Source: an uncultured bacterium
GTDB taxonomy: Bacteria > Bacillota > Clostridia > Lachnospirales > Lachnospiraceae
DNA: 64,000 nt
Direction: 5' to 3'
Assembly (NCBI GenBank): GCA_947643595.1
Contig: CANRWP010000005.1
Location: forward strand, 16,226 to 80,225
Shown piece after piece: positions 50,705 to 60,435 of the stretch. The position numbers and the translations under genes were made by a program. Below the pieces are notes generated by a model. That model was not told the DNA's origin. It saw nothing but the letters and a program-made list of their open reading frames with translations, and searched no databases. Positions within the stretch are counted from its first letter, which is position 1. Each line of letters starts with the position of its first letter.

Positions 50705-51811
50705 CTACAGATACCCCTCCACGATCCCCTGCAGGATATCCCACTTCTCCTCCATATCCTTCACCAGTTTAAACTGTGTCCTGCAGCGGTCAAGGTTATG
50801 CTTCGGGCGGTGGATCTTATAGTAGCGGTCCCCCTCCAGATAATCGGTCAGGAAACGAATTCCCTGTTCCAGCGTTATCACTTTCGCACCCATGGGCAGC
50901 ATGCGTATCTCCTGTTCTGTCAGAGAACCCTCACACCCTTCTATAAATCCTTTCGTGTATAAAGAAAACAATTCCACGTCACAGGATATCTTCGACAGAT
51001 CTGTCTCGTCCTCCGCGCCGGTGCTTGCGCCAAAGCGGATAGAATCCCCGTAGTCGTAGAGGGCGGAACCCGGCATGACCGTGTCGAGGTCGATGACGCA
51101 GATCCCTTTCCCCGTCTCGTCGTCTATCATGATGTTGTTCAGCTTGGTATCGTTGTGCGTCACCCGCAGCGGGAGCTCGCCCGAGGCCAGCATATCGCAG
51201 AGCACACGGCAGTCGCTCTCCCTGTCCAGCACAAACCGGATCTCTTCCTGCACCTCCATCGCCCGGTGCGCCGCGTCCTCCTCAAGCGCCTTCTTAAAGT
51301 TCTTCACACGGTCAATCGTATTGTGGAAATTGGGAATGGTCTCATGGAGCGTCCCCGCCGGATAATCTGAGAGAAGCTTCTGAAAATGCCCGAATGCCAC
51401 CGCGCTCTCATAGAAATCCTTCGGCTCCTTCACCTCATCGTAACTGGTCGCCCCGTCGATAAAATCATACATTCTCCAGTAAGTGCCGTCCTCCCATCTG
51501 CAGTAGGAAGCCCCATCCTTGGTCCGGATCACATGCAGCGTCTCCCTCTCCGCGTCTCCGCCTGCCTCCGCAATCTTTTTTTGCAGAAACTCCGTTATCC
51601 TGACCACATTCTCCATCAGCTCCCAGGGCTTTTTAAACACCTCATGGTTGACTCTCTGTATGGTGTATTTTTTATACTTGTCATTATCTCTGCACACCAG
51701 CAGATACGTGTCGTTGATATGTCCGCTGCCGTGGGGCACGGCGCTCTCCACCGTCCCCTCCGCCTCAAACTGCTCCGCAATCCGCATGATCCTCTCGTCT
51801 TCTCTGACCAT
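50705..51811 (-). CDS. nahK: N-acetylhexosamine 1-kinase
   Basis: A 368-aa APH-fold kinase that phosphorylates GlcNAc or GalNAc at C1, the step after lacto-N-biose phosphorolysis. The catalytic loop is THNDTKLNNIMI and the metal motif VIDLDTVMPGSALYDYGDSIR, both hallmarks of the NahK/LnpB group. ATG at 51811 (MVREDERIM) has GGAGG eight bases before it, while the in-frame codons above lie beyond that site. It comes 23 bases after the GH112 phosphorylase gene. The other two enzymes of the known pathway (the uridylyltransferase and the epimerase) are not in the window. Confidence 0.9.
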   Translation of the reverse strand: MVREDERIMRIAEQFEAEGTVESAVPHGSGHINDTYLLVCRDNDKYKKYTIQRVNHEVFKKPWELMENVVRITEFLQKKIAEAGGDAERETLHVIRTKDGASYCRWEDGTYWRMYDFIDGATSYDEVKEPKDFYESAVAFGHFQKLLSDYPAGTLHETIPNFHNTIDRVKNFKKALEEDAAHRAMEVQEEIRFVLDRESDCRVLCDMLASGELPLRVTHNDTKLNNIMIDDETGKGICVIDLDTVMPGSALYDYGDSIRFGASTGAEDETDLSKISCDVELFSLYTKGFIEGCEGSLTEQEIRMLPMGAKVITLEQGIRFLTDYLEGDRYYKIHRPKHNLDRCRTQFKLVKDMEEKWDILQGIVEGYL

Positions 51812-51834
51812 AGCTTTTTCCTCCATCCGTATTT

Positions 51835-54018
51835 TTAAATGCTGTACCATCTGATCTCATTCGCTTCCAGCTCCAGCGAAAAACTCTCCCCGTCTCCTCT
51901 GTATACCACGGTGCTCTGCGGTTCGTAGGTATTGTTGACCACACAGTACTTCCCATTCTTCACATAGGCGTGGACATCCACATTGCAGTTATCGGAAAAC
52001 CATTGTCTGAGCTGTCCCTCGCTGTGGCAGCTCCAGAGCACGGCCCTGTACAAAACACGACTGTTCCGGAAACTGTAAGGCAGGCCGGAAATATAGACGG
52101 TGCGTCCCTTTCCATACTCGTTTACCGCCATCTGTACCTCTTTGTCGCGCTGTACTAAAATCTCCGTTCCCTCCAGCGCATAGATACTTTTCTTCCCTTC
52201 GCCGAAATCGATCTCTCCCCCGCAGTCTTCCAGTATAAAGTGCTCTCTGTTCTCCTTCCAGTTATACTTGTCATATCCCAGCGTGAATCCCGTCTCCTTC
52301 TCCACTCCGAGGGCCGCCGCGAGCTGCAGGAAGCGTCCCTGCCAGAGATGGCCCGAGGGTTCTCCCACGCCGATAAAGCCGCCGCCCTCATAGATAAACC
52401 GCCGGATCGCGGAGGACACTTTCTCATCCTCCCAGACCGCGCCGCCCGTGTGAGCGGTATCGCCGTCGCCGATATTGAATATGACGTCGATTCCGTCCAA
52501 AACTTCCGGGTTCTCCCGGAGATCGTCAAAGGACAGAAATACAACATCAAAGGGTGCCCCCGACAGACTCTCTATCACTCCGGCGTAGCTGTAATTCTGC
52601 TTTTGATACAGCGCATGGTGTACCATATGACATCCCCAGGAGCGCATCCGCCCCCAGCAGTTCAGCACAGCCACACGCTTCTGGCAAAAGGCTTCCGTGC
52701 CGCGAATATTCTCATATAGCTCCCGAAACTCCCTGCAGACGCTTTCCACATAATCGATAAACTCCGGGAACTGACAGGCCAGCTTCAGATAGCCGCCGTA
52801 ACCGATCCGATCGATGGGCTTTCGCAGAATAGCCCGGCGGGCCGTCACCCAATTTTCTTTAGCCTCCCGCACCGGATCCCCTCCCTCATGAAACGTATCC
52901 GGAAAGAAGTAGGGCAGAAGGCGCCCTTCCGTGTAACGCACACCGGGAATATCCGAGATCAGCCGCAGAGTGGATCCGTTGCCCACGGAGCCAACCACCG
53001 CATCCAGCCCCGTACTCCGAAACTCCTCCATAAAGGGTTCCGTTCCGATCCAGTGATCCCCCAGAAACATCATGGCTTCCTTTCCAAGCTCATGGGTGAG
53101 ATCCGTTATCTCCCGCACCAGAGCAGCCACCTCGCGGCGCTGAAAAGCCATGAAATCCTTGTACTCGCGGCTGGGAATACGGTACTGATTATTATAGTAA
53201 CCCTGATCGATAATATACTCCGGCCGGAAAGTGTACCCGGCCTCCCTCTCAAACTTTTCCAGAATGCAGGGGGAGACCGAAGCCGAGTAACCGTACCAGT
53301 CCACATATTTCTCCCGTTTCAGTTCGTCAAAGATCAGAGTAAACTGGTGGAAAAACGTCGTATAGCGGATCACATCCACATAGGGATGCTCCTCCACAAA
53401 CCGGCGCAGACGCGCCAGCGTATAGGCATGTGTCTTCGGCTGACGCACGTCAAATGTGATCTGATGTTCCACCCCCTGCCAGTCATTGATCACCGCATTA
53501 TACATATGCACCGGATCCCAGATCAGATAAGCCAGAAAGCTTACCGTATACTCATGCCAGGCTGCCGGCTCCGGCAGAACCACACAGCCTTCCTCCTCAT
53601 TGTAATACCACTTTTCGGGGGATACGGGACATCCCGCACTGCGATCCATCACTTCCCACCATCGCTTGATATCATCCCTGGTATTGACCCGCAAAAGCTC
53701 CCGGCTGATCCCCTTCATCAGCGGGATTTTCAGCGGTTCCTCCCCGGCCATATAAAATCCCGTCATAATGTAGCACTGCTGGATCTCATCCGGATTTGCT
53801 CTCGCCCACTCATTGTCCTTTCTGGTCGTATAATAGGTAGAATACACTTTGGCATCCACCTTTTTCAGCTCCTCCGGATAATCCGTACCATCGCAGTCGC
53901 GTATGGCATCCGCCCCCCAGCGTTCCAGAAGCTCAAGCGTCTCCGGCACCACGTCCACATCCGTAGGGATCGTAACCCGGCCCCTGTTTTCCATTTTTTC
54001 TGTCATCTCACTCATCAT
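51835..54018 (-). CDS. lnpA: 1,3-beta-galactosyl-N-acetylhexosamine phosphorylase, GH112
   Basis: Splits lacto-N-biose or galacto-N-biose (Gal-beta-1,3-GlcNAc/GalNAc) with phosphate to Gal-1-P and the N-acetylhexosamine, in the cytosol. At 727 aa the length is normal for GH112. The start RVTIPTDVDVVPETLELLERWGADAIRDCDGTDYPEEL and the acid motif MFLGDHWIGTEPF (the Asp is the expected general acid) are present. A C-terminal carbohydrate-domain-like part follows. No signal peptide. It lies between a GH2 galactosidase gene and nahK, so the operon handles Gal-linked milk or mucin sugars. Confidence 0.93.
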   Translation of the reverse strand: MMSEMTEKMENRGRVTIPTDVDVVPETLELLERWGADAIRDCDGTDYPEELKKVDAKVYSTYYTTRKDNEWARANPDEIQQCYIMTGFYMAGEEPLKIPLMKGISRELLRVNTRDDIKRWWEVMDRSAGCPVSPEKWYYNEEEGCVVLPEPAAWHEYTVSFLAYLIWDPVHMYNAVINDWQGVEHQITFDVRQPKTHAYTLARLRRFVEEHPYVDVIRYTTFFHQFTLIFDELKREKYVDWYGYSASVSPCILEKFEREAGYTFRPEYIIDQGYYNNQYRIPSREYKDFMAFQRREVAALVREITDLTHELGKEAMMFLGDHWIGTEPFMEEFRSTGLDAVVGSVGNGSTLRLISDIPGVRYTEGRLLPYFFPDTFHEGGDPVREAKENWVTARRAILRKPIDRIGYGGYLKLACQFPEFIDYVESVCREFRELYENIRGTEAFCQKRVAVLNCWGRMRSWGCHMVHHALYQKQNYSYAGVIESLSGAPFDVVFLSFDDLRENPEVLDGIDVIFNIGDGDTAHTGGAVWEDEKVSSAIRRFIYEGGGFIGVGEPSGHLWQGRFLQLAAALGVEKETGFTLGYDKYNWKENREHFILEDCGGEIDFGEGKKSIYALEGTEILVQRDKEVQMAVNEYGKGRTVYISGLPYSFRNSRVLYRAVLWSCHSEGQLRQWFSDNCNVDVHAYVKNGKYCVVNNTYEPQSTVVYRGDGESFSLELEANEIRWYSI

Positions 54019-54051
54019 ACCTTTCTCCCGTTTTTCATATTATTTTGTCTC

Positions 54052-57000
54052 TCAAATCCCTCTGAAGCAGAAAGTAAACTCTATCTTTCCGCTCACATCG
54101 AGCAGCGTCTCCGGCAACGGCCATGCTCCCCAGCTGTCGTCTCCGCCCACTCCCATCTGTCCCTTAGCCGCCCGGACCACCGTGCAGTGACGCCTGGGCA
54201 GTTCGTAGGAATGGGAGGCATTGTCGATCTCATGGGGCGTGTAGGGCAACGCGGAAAAATTCATATTGTCCCCCGCGAACAGAAGTCCTCTGCCCCTTTC
54301 GTCCGTCACGGACGCCGAGCAGACACCCATCTTATTGCCGCACTCCTGAGGGATGAGATACTTCGCCATATTGTCCTCCACCCGGTTTTCATAGATGCCG
54401 AGTCTCGCGCCGCGCTGTTTATCCGCGTAGGTCTCCTCCGGCCCCAGGCCGAACCACCTCACGGTGTCATAATCCGCGTCCAGCTTAAACAACACCCCGA
54501 ACTCCGGCATATCTCCCAATCCCGGCACCGGATCGTAAGACAGCGTCGTCCTCACCGTCCCGTCCCCATAGACCTCGTAGGCAAGCTGACAGCTGCTCTT
54601 CGGCGCGGTTGGCATCCGGTAGGTGTAGGTGATCGCCACACAGTCCTCCCGCTCCTCCACCTGGGGAAGGATACTGCCGTACAGATGCTTCCACGGGCAG
54701 GGGACCTCCTCCTTGTAAGTCAGATACATGCTGGCGATCTTCCACTGACCATAGCGCTCCGCCATCAGGCATCCCCTGTCATTGTCCGTCATAGGCCGCC
54801 AAAAATTGGGCTTTGGCGCCTGTACGAGCAGCTCCTTTCCCGCATAGCGATAGGAGACAAGTCCCCCGTACAGGGTGGAAAACAGCGCTTCAAACTCCTC
54901 CCCGCGGACGCCGATATTGTTGTATCCGCGCACCACCGCAAAAGGTTTTTTCACACAGAGTCTCCGCCCGGTCCCATATGCCGGAATGCCAGCGCCTGCC
55001 TCCCGCGGGTTCTCCTCCACCCGGAAGATGGCCTCCCCGAACGCCGTCTCATGACCGGCCTTCGCCCAGGGAAGATCTTTTCGCAGACAGAAGGACACGA
55101 CCACACTGTAGACGCCGGGTTTCTCTCTGCGTCCCGCGAATTCCGCCGGCAGAAGGAATGTCCCTTCCCCCAGAGGCTCCACGGATATCCTGCGCGTCTC
55201 CTCCGAGACGACCTTTCCGTTCCGGGAAAGCCGGATTACACAGTCAAACTCATCCGTGTCTACAAAGAGGTGTCTGTTTTTCACCGCAAAGGTTCCCCCC
55301 TCCGCGTCGATCGACACAGAGATATTCTGATAATTATATTTTATATACTGCATCTTCGGCGAAGGCTTTCTGTCCCCGCCGTACACAATGCCGTTGCCGC
55401 TGAACTCAAAGTCTGTCGGACGCTCTCCGAAATCCCCGCCGTAAGCCTGAAAGGGCTCTCCGTACCTGTCCTTTCTGGCGATGGACTGGTCGATATAGTC
55501 CCAGATAAAACCGCCCTGGTACAGGGGTTCCTCCTCCGTCAGATCCGTATACTTTTCCATCCCGCCGCAGGAATTTCCCATGGCGTGAGTATACTCGCAG
55601 CAGATAAAGGGCTTATCCCTGTGCGTCGAGAGGAAATCCCTGATCTCCTCCGCCGTCGCGTACATCCGGCTCTCCATGTCGGAGGATTCATTATATCTCC
55701 TGTCATTGTAGACCCCCTCGTAATGAACCGGACGTTTATCGTCCAGCTCGCGGAATTTCTGCGACATCTCATAGATCACCCTGCCGCCGTAAGATTCATT
55801 CCCGCAGGACCAGATCAGAATCGACGGATGATTTTTATCCCTCTGGTAACAGGATACCACCCGGTCCAACATATTAGCAAGCCATTCCGGTTTATCTCCG
55901 GGCAGCGCCGAATCCTGCCCGGCCTGTCCCTTCAGGATCGGATCCCAGCTTCCGTGGGTTTCCAGATTGTTTTCCGCGATCATATAGAGCCCGTATCTGT
56001 CACAGAGTTTATAGAGCGCGGAACTGTTGGGGTAGTGGCTGGTGCGCACTGCGTTGATATTATGTCTTTTCATGGTCAGAATGTCCGTCAGCGTATCCTC
56101 GTCCGAGACCACCCTTCCGCTTTCACTGCAAAATTCATGCCGGTTCACCCCCTTGAACACGATCCGCTTTCCGTTCAAATACATGATGCTGTCCCGGATC
56201 TCAAAACGCCGGAAGCCGATATCCTGCAGGATCACCTCCTGCAATGCCAGATTTTCGTCGTAGACCTGGATCAGAAGCCTGTACAGATCCGGCACCTCCG
56301 CGCTCCAGAGCTTCGGCTCCCTGACGCATAGCGCATACTGCCTCTCTCCCGCCGCCAAGACATCCTTTTTCACCAGCACGCACAGATCATCGTCCAGCCC
56401 CTCTCTCCCGAATCCCCCTCCGGGCCGGTAGAGCGAAAAGCTGACGTGTCCCGCTCTGTCCGCGATATCGAGCGTCACAAGAAGCGTTCCCTCCCCATAG
56501 TCGTCGGAGAGCAGAGTCTCCGCCTTCAGATCACGCACGTGAACCTCCGGCGTCGTATACAGATAGACCTCCCGGAAAATGCCCGAAAAACGGTAAAAAT
56601 CCTGATCCTCACACCAGCTCCCCGCCGTCCACTTAAAGACCTGGGCCGCCAGCTTGTTCTTCCCCTCCTTCAGATAGGGACTCAGGAAAAATTCCGCCGG
56701 TGTAAAACTGTCCTCGCTGTAACCCACGAACTGACCGTTTAACCACAGCGCCAGACCGCTCTCCGCCCCCTGAAAAGATATATAGACTCTCTCCCTGTCA
56801 AAATTTTCGGGGACCTCGAAATATTTCACATAACTCGCCACCGGATTGAACCGCTCCGGCACCTGCCCCGGGACAATGTCCTCCCTGCCGTCCCAGGGAT
56901 ACTGCGTGTTCGCATACTGGGGCGCATCATACCCCTCCATCTGGATATGGGCGGGCACTCGGATATCGTCCCAGTCCTCGCAGTCATAATCCGGCTTCTC

Positions 57001-57210
57001 AAATCCGGGGATCACGCTCTTATAATTTTTCGCATAGTGAAATTTCCAGACGCCGTTCAGCGACAGCCTGAAGCTGCTCTTCTCAGCAAGCGCCTCCTCC
57101 ACGCTTTTGCACGGAAGATAATCCGCATGGGCTCTCTCCCTGTTTACCGCAAAACAAGTGGGATCCTTCACCATATCATACCTGAATTTTTCAACAGAAA
57201 ATTTTGCCAT
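54052..57210 (-). CDS. GH2 beta-galactosidase (LacZ type)
   Basis: A 1052-aa cytosolic beta-galactosidase with the five-domain LacZ layout. The acid/base Glu is in WSCGNESYGGRVIYEMS and the nucleophile Glu in FICCEYTHAMGNSCGG. The N-terminal jelly-roll (about 45-220) and the C-terminal beta-domain with GLGPEETYADKQRGARLG are present. It lies 23 bases after the truncated GH42 gene and 33 before the GH112 gene. In this setting it would take off beta-linked galactose from milk or host glycans. Confidence 0.93.
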   Translation of the reverse strand: MAKFSVEKFRYDMVKDPTCFAVNRERAHADYLPCKSVEEALAEKSSFRLSLNGVWKFHYAKNYKSVIPGFEKPDYDCEDWDDIRVPAHIQMEGYDAPQYANTQYPWDGREDIVPGQVPERFNPVASYVKYFEVPENFDRERVYISFQGAESGLALWLNGQFVGYSEDSFTPAEFFLSPYLKEGKNKLAAQVFKWTAGSWCEDQDFYRFSGIFREVYLYTTPEVHVRDLKAETLLSDDYGEGTLLVTLDIADRAGHVSFSLYRPGGGFGREGLDDDLCVLVKKDVLAAGERQYALCVREPKLWSAEVPDLYRLLIQVYDENLALQEVILQDIGFRRFEIRDSIMYLNGKRIVFKGVNRHEFCSESGRVVSDEDTLTDILTMKRHNINAVRTSHYPNSSALYKLCDRYGLYMIAENNLETHGSWDPILKGQAGQDSALPGDKPEWLANMLDRVVSCYQRDKNHPSILIWSCGNESYGGRVIYEMSQKFRELDDKRPVHYEGVYNDRRYNESSDMESRMYATAEEIRDFLSTHRDKPFICCEYTHAMGNSCGGMEKYTDLTEEEPLYQGGFIWDYIDQSIARKDRYGEPFQAYGGDFGERPTDFEFSGNGIVYGGDRKPSPKMQYIKYNYQNISVSIDAEGGTFAVKNRHLFVDTDEFDCVIRLSRNGKVVSEETRRISVEPLGEGTFLLPAEFAGRREKPGVYSVVVSFCLRKDLPWAKAGHETAFGEAIFRVEENPREAGAGIPAYGTGRRLCVKKPFAVVRGYNNIGVRGEEFEALFSTLYGGLVSYRYAGKELLVQAPKPNFWRPMTDNDRGCLMAERYGQWKIASMYLTYKEEVPCPWKHLYGSILPQVEEREDCVAITYTYRMPTAPKSSCQLAYEVYGDGTVRTTLSYDPVPGLGDMPEFGVLFKLDADYDTVRWFGLGPEETYADKQRGARLGIYENRVEDNMAKYLIPQECGNKMGVCSASVTDERGRGLLFAGDNMNFSALPYTPHEIDNASHSYELPRRHCTVVRAAKGQMGVGGDDSWGAWPLPETLLDVSGKIEFTFCFRGI

Positions 57211-57233
57211 CTACATCCTCTTTCTGCGCACAC

Positions 57234-58505
57234 TCACATATTTATAGCGGATGAATTTCTGTCCCCCGTGCGCCTGGAAACAAATACCACTGAAAAAATG
57301 GCGATTTCCGCCCGGTTGCAGGAACCCATGATCTGCTTCTCCGTCTTTGCCAGACGAAGTCCCACCTCCGCCACTTCCCGGAATGTCCTTGTATTCTCCC
57401 CGTTTTTATGATCCAGTACCGCCCCGTGGAATTTTTCAAAGGCTCCTCTTCCTTTCCTCCACTGAAAATACTGCACCGTATTTGATCCGTGGGCGACCGC
57501 CTGCATTGACGAAAGCATATGCATACCCGGTCTTTTAAGCGGATTATAGTTTCTCCAGCTTACGGCAGAAGGCGTACTCTCCATCAATAAAAACGGCTTC
57601 TTTTTCATACTCCTCATCATACTGTGATATGCCGCCGCCTTCACCGCCATCGGAACCTCGTCCTTTTCCTTATGCCAGAACGGATAAGAATCCCAGGATA
57701 TGACATCCACTTCCTTCTGCATTTCATAGTAATCTAAGGGTTTGAAAAAATACATAAAGTTTGTCGTCACCGGCAGAGACGAATACTCTCTGAGCGCCGC
57801 CTTCTCCCATCTCAGAAAATCCGTCATCTGACAGGTCACAAACCTGCGCCAGTCCAGATTCAACCCGTGAACCAGGCACTCCCCGCCGGGCGTCGGACTA
57901 TGGATCTGTTCCCAGTCCGTATATCTGCGGCTCCAGAACGTCGTCCACCAGGCTTTATTCATCTCCTGCAACGTACCGTACTTTCTTTTCAGCCATTCCC
58001 TGAACGCCCTCTGGCACTCGTCGCAATGGCAGGCGCCGTCCGCAAAATTTCCCCCCAGCTCGTTGGAAATATGCCACAGGATAATTCCCGGATGCCGCAG
58101 GGACATTTCCGCCAGCTTTCCATCTATTTCTTTCGTCCTCTCCCTCATCTTTTTCGAAGTATAACAGAAATTATGCCTTTTTCCCGGCAGATTCCTTTCG
58201 CCATCTTCCCTTACCTGCATCACTTCCGGAAAATCTTTCGTCAGCCAATGGGGCAGCCCGCCTGTCGGCGTCGCCAGTATCGTACTGATCCCTGCTTCAT
58301 ACAATCTGTCGATGATATCCTCCAGCCACTGGAACCGGTATACCCCCTCCTCCGGCTCCAGCATCGACCAGGAAAAAACTCCCAGCGTCATACAGTTTAT
58401 ACCTGCTTTTTTCATCAGAGCAATATCTTCCGCCAATATATCCGGCCTGTCCAGCCATTGTTCCGGGTTGTAGTCCCCTCCATGCAGCATTTTATTCCAT
58501 TCCAT
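57234..58505 (-). CDS. GH42 beta-galactosidase, C-terminally truncated
   Basis: A 423-aa protein covering only the GH42 catalytic (alpha/beta)8 domain. The acid/base Glu is in WHISNELGGN and the nucleophile Glu in PFLLMESTPSAVSW, so both catalytic residues are kept. Whole GH42 enzymes are about 670-690 aa and go on with a trimer domain and a small beta-domain. Here, just after AEIAIF, the sequence turns into an unrelated tail (SVVFVSRRTGDR) and stops, as if about 250 codons were deleted. Since GH42 needs the trimer domain to form its active site, activity is doubtful. First gene of the galactoside operon. Confidence 0.85.
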   Translation of the reverse strand: MEWNKMLHGGDYNPEQWLDRPDILAEDIALMKKAGINCMTLGVFSWSMLEPEEGVYRFQWLEDIIDRLYEAGISTILATPTGGLPHWLTKDFPEVMQVREDGERNLPGKRHNFCYTSKKMRERTKEIDGKLAEMSLRHPGIILWHISNELGGNFADGACHCDECQRAFREWLKRKYGTLQEMNKAWWTTFWSRRYTDWEQIHSPTPGGECLVHGLNLDWRRFVTCQMTDFLRWEKAALREYSSLPVTTNFMYFFKPLDYYEMQKEVDVISWDSYPFWHKEKDEVPMAVKAAAYHSMMRSMKKKPFLLMESTPSAVSWRNYNPLKRPGMHMLSSMQAVAHGSNTVQYFQWRKGRGAFEKFHGAVLDHKNGENTRTFREVAEVGLRLAKTEKQIMGSCNRAEIAIFSVVFVSRRTGDRNSSAINM

Positions 58506-58550
58506 TTCAGCAACCGCTCCTTTCTCTTTGTCCAGGATGTCCGCACATAA

Positions 58551-58577
58551 AACAAGGGGAAGTATTCCGCTTCCCCC
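58551..58577 (-). terminator. Terminator of the glyA-transketolase operon
   Basis: Minus strand GGGGAAG-7-CTTCCCC, then TTGTTTT. It separates the transketolase genes from the galactoside operon, so the latter needs its own promoter, which I could not place in the short gap. Confidence 0.75.
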
Positions 58578-58597
58578 TGATATTCCGCCATACTATT

Positions 58598-59539
58598 CTA
58601 CTCTAAAAACCCTTTCGCCTTCTGATAGATGCTCTCGCCGTCCAGACCGTATTTTACCACAAGCGCCGCCGCAGGGCCGGATTCTCCGAAAGTATCATTG
58701 ACACCGATCTTCAGGACCGGAGTCGGCTGTTTCGCGCACAGTGCATCGCAGACAGCGCTGCCCAGGCCCCCGATCACTGAGTGCTCTTCCACGGTGATGA
58801 CCTTGCCGGTCTTCTTTGCAGAGGCAACGATCAAATCCTCATCCAACGGCTTGATCGTATGGATATTGATGACTTCCGCATCCACGCCGTCCGCCGCCAG
58901 TTTCTCCGCCGCCGCCAGAGCTTCCGCCACACAGATACCGGAAGCGACGATGGTCACATCTTTTCCCTCTCTCAGCACAACGCCCTTGCCGATCTCAAAT
59001 TTATAGTCCGGGTTGTCGTTGATCACCGGCACTGCCGCGCGGCCGAATCTCAGATAGACGGGACCCTCATAGTTGATCGCAGCTTCCACTGCGGCCTTCG
59101 CCTCCACATCGTCCGCCGGAACGATGACGGTCATGCCCGGGATCGTGCGCATCAACGCTACGTCCTCGTTGCACTGGTGGGTGGCGCCGTCCTCGCCCAC
59201 CGTGATGCCCGCGTGGGTCGCACCGATCTTCACGTTCAGGTGGGGATAACCGATGGAATTGCGAACCTGTTCAAAGTTTCTGCCCGCCGCGAACATCGCA
59301 AAGGAACTGATGAACGGGATCTTTCCGCAGGTGGCAAGGCCTGCCGCGATGCCTGTCATGTTGCATTCCGCGATACCGCAGTCGATATGTCTGTCAGGGA
59401 ATGCTTTCAGGAAGACGCCGGTCTTCGTCGCGCCCGCCAGATCGGCATCCAAAACCACCAGATTCGGATATTTCGCACCGCATTCAGCAAGTGCATTACC
59501 ATAACTTTCTCTTGTTGCAATTTTCTTTACATCTGCCAT
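58598..59539 (-). CDS. Transketolase, C-terminal subunit
   Basis: The pyrimidine-binding plus C-terminal part of a split transketolase of 313 aa. Typical segments are FISSFAMFAAGRNFEQVRNSIGYPHLNVKIGATHAG and EEHSVIGGLGSAV. ATG at 59539 (MADVKKIATRE) is preferred to 59545 because AGGTGA has good spacing to it. It overlaps or touches the end of the N-terminal subunit gene. With its partner it moves two-carbon units in the non-oxidative pentose phosphate pathway. Confidence 0.93.
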   Translation of the reverse strand: MADVKKIATRESYGNALAECGAKYPNLVVLDADLAGATKTGVFLKAFPDRHIDCGIAECNMTGIAAGLATCGKIPFISSFAMFAAGRNFEQVRNSIGYPHLNVKIGATHAGITVGEDGATHQCNEDVALMRTIPGMTVIVPADDVEAKAAVEAAINYEGPVYLRFGRAAVPVINDNPDYKFEIGKGVVLREGKDVTIVASGICVAEALAAAEKLAADGVDAEVINIHTIKPLDEDLIVASAKKTGKVITVEEHSVIGGLGSAVCDALCAKQPTPVLKIGVNDTFGESGPAAALVVKYGLDGESIYQKAKGFLE

Positions 59540-59541
59540 GA

Positions 59542-60384
59542 TCATTCACCTGCTTTCTTCCATTCTTCTTCGATTTTTTCGAGGTCGGCCATCGCGGTCG
59601 CAAACTCCTCGTCGTTGGGCGCCTTGCCGTGCCATCCCGCGTTGTTCTCCATGAAGGATACGCCTTTGCCCTTTGTACTCTTCATGACGATCGCTGTGGG
59701 CATGCCCTTTGTCTCCCTGGCCTCCTTCATCGCCGCGCGGATCTCATCGAAATTATGGGCGTCGATATTGATCACATGAAAGTTGAATGCCTCAAACTTC
59801 TTATCGATCGGATAAGGGGAACATACGTCCTCGATCTTACCGTCGATCTGCAGACCGTTGTTGTCCACGATCACCACCAGGTTGTCCAGTTTTCTGGCTC
59901 CCGCGAACATAGCTGCTTCCCAGATCTGCCCCTCCTGAATCTCGCCGTCGCCGAGAAGCGCATACGTCCTGTACTCCTTGCCGTCCATCCTGGCCGCCAG
60001 CGCCATACCTACCGCTGCGGAAAGTCCCTGTCCCAGGGAACCGGAAGACATATCGATGCCGGGTGTCTCCTGCATACAGGGATGCCCCTGCAGTCTGGAA
60101 CCCACATGGCGCAATGTCAAAAGCTCTTCCACCGGAAAAAATCCCCTGTTCGCCAGTGTGGAGTAAAGGCCGGGAGCCGTGTGTCCCTTGGAGAGCACGA
60201 AGCGGTCGCGGTCTTCCATTTTAGGATTTTTCGGGTCGATATTCATCTCCTCGAAGTACAGGTAGGTAAAGAGATCTGCCGCAGACAGGGATCCGCCGGG
60301 ATGTCCGGCTTTCGCACTGTGAACGGCTTTCACAATTCCTTTACGAACCTCATTAGCTGTTTTCTGAAGTTCCAAGTTTGTCAT
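59542..60384 (-). CDS. Transketolase, N-terminal subunit
   Basis: The diphosphate-binding half of a split transketolase, 280 aa. The thiamine diphosphate motif is GDGEIQEGQIWEAAMFAGARKLDNLVVIVDNNG, and the start region includes HSAKAGHPGGSLSAADLFTYLYF. It is coupled to the C-terminal subunit gene (ATGA overlap with the earlier of its two starts). It follows glyA by 51 bases on the same strand. Confidence 0.94.
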   Translation of the reverse strand: MTNLELQKTANEVRKGIVKAVHSAKAGHPGGSLSAADLFTYLYFEEMNIDPKNPKMEDRDRFVLSKGHTAPGLYSTLANRGFFPVEELLTLRHVGSRLQGHPCMQETPGIDMSSGSLGQGLSAAVGMALAARMDGKEYRTYALLGDGEIQEGQIWEAAMFAGARKLDNLVVIVDNNGLQIDGKIEDVCSPYPIDKKFEAFNFHVINIDAHNFDEIRAAMKEARETKGMPTAIVMKSTKGKGVSFMENNAGWHGKAPNDEEFATAMADLEKIEEEWKKAGE

Positions 60385-60435
60385 CTTTCATTCTCCTATT
60401 CCATTTCCGCATCTATCCTTGCAGATGCTTTTTAT

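Noticed and set aside
52888..56331. Open frame of 1147 codons on the plus strand
   Set aside because: It lies antisense to the GH112 and GH2 genes, is rich in His/Arg/Leu as expected of a shadow frame, and shows no domain. The minus-strand genes have catalytic motifs.
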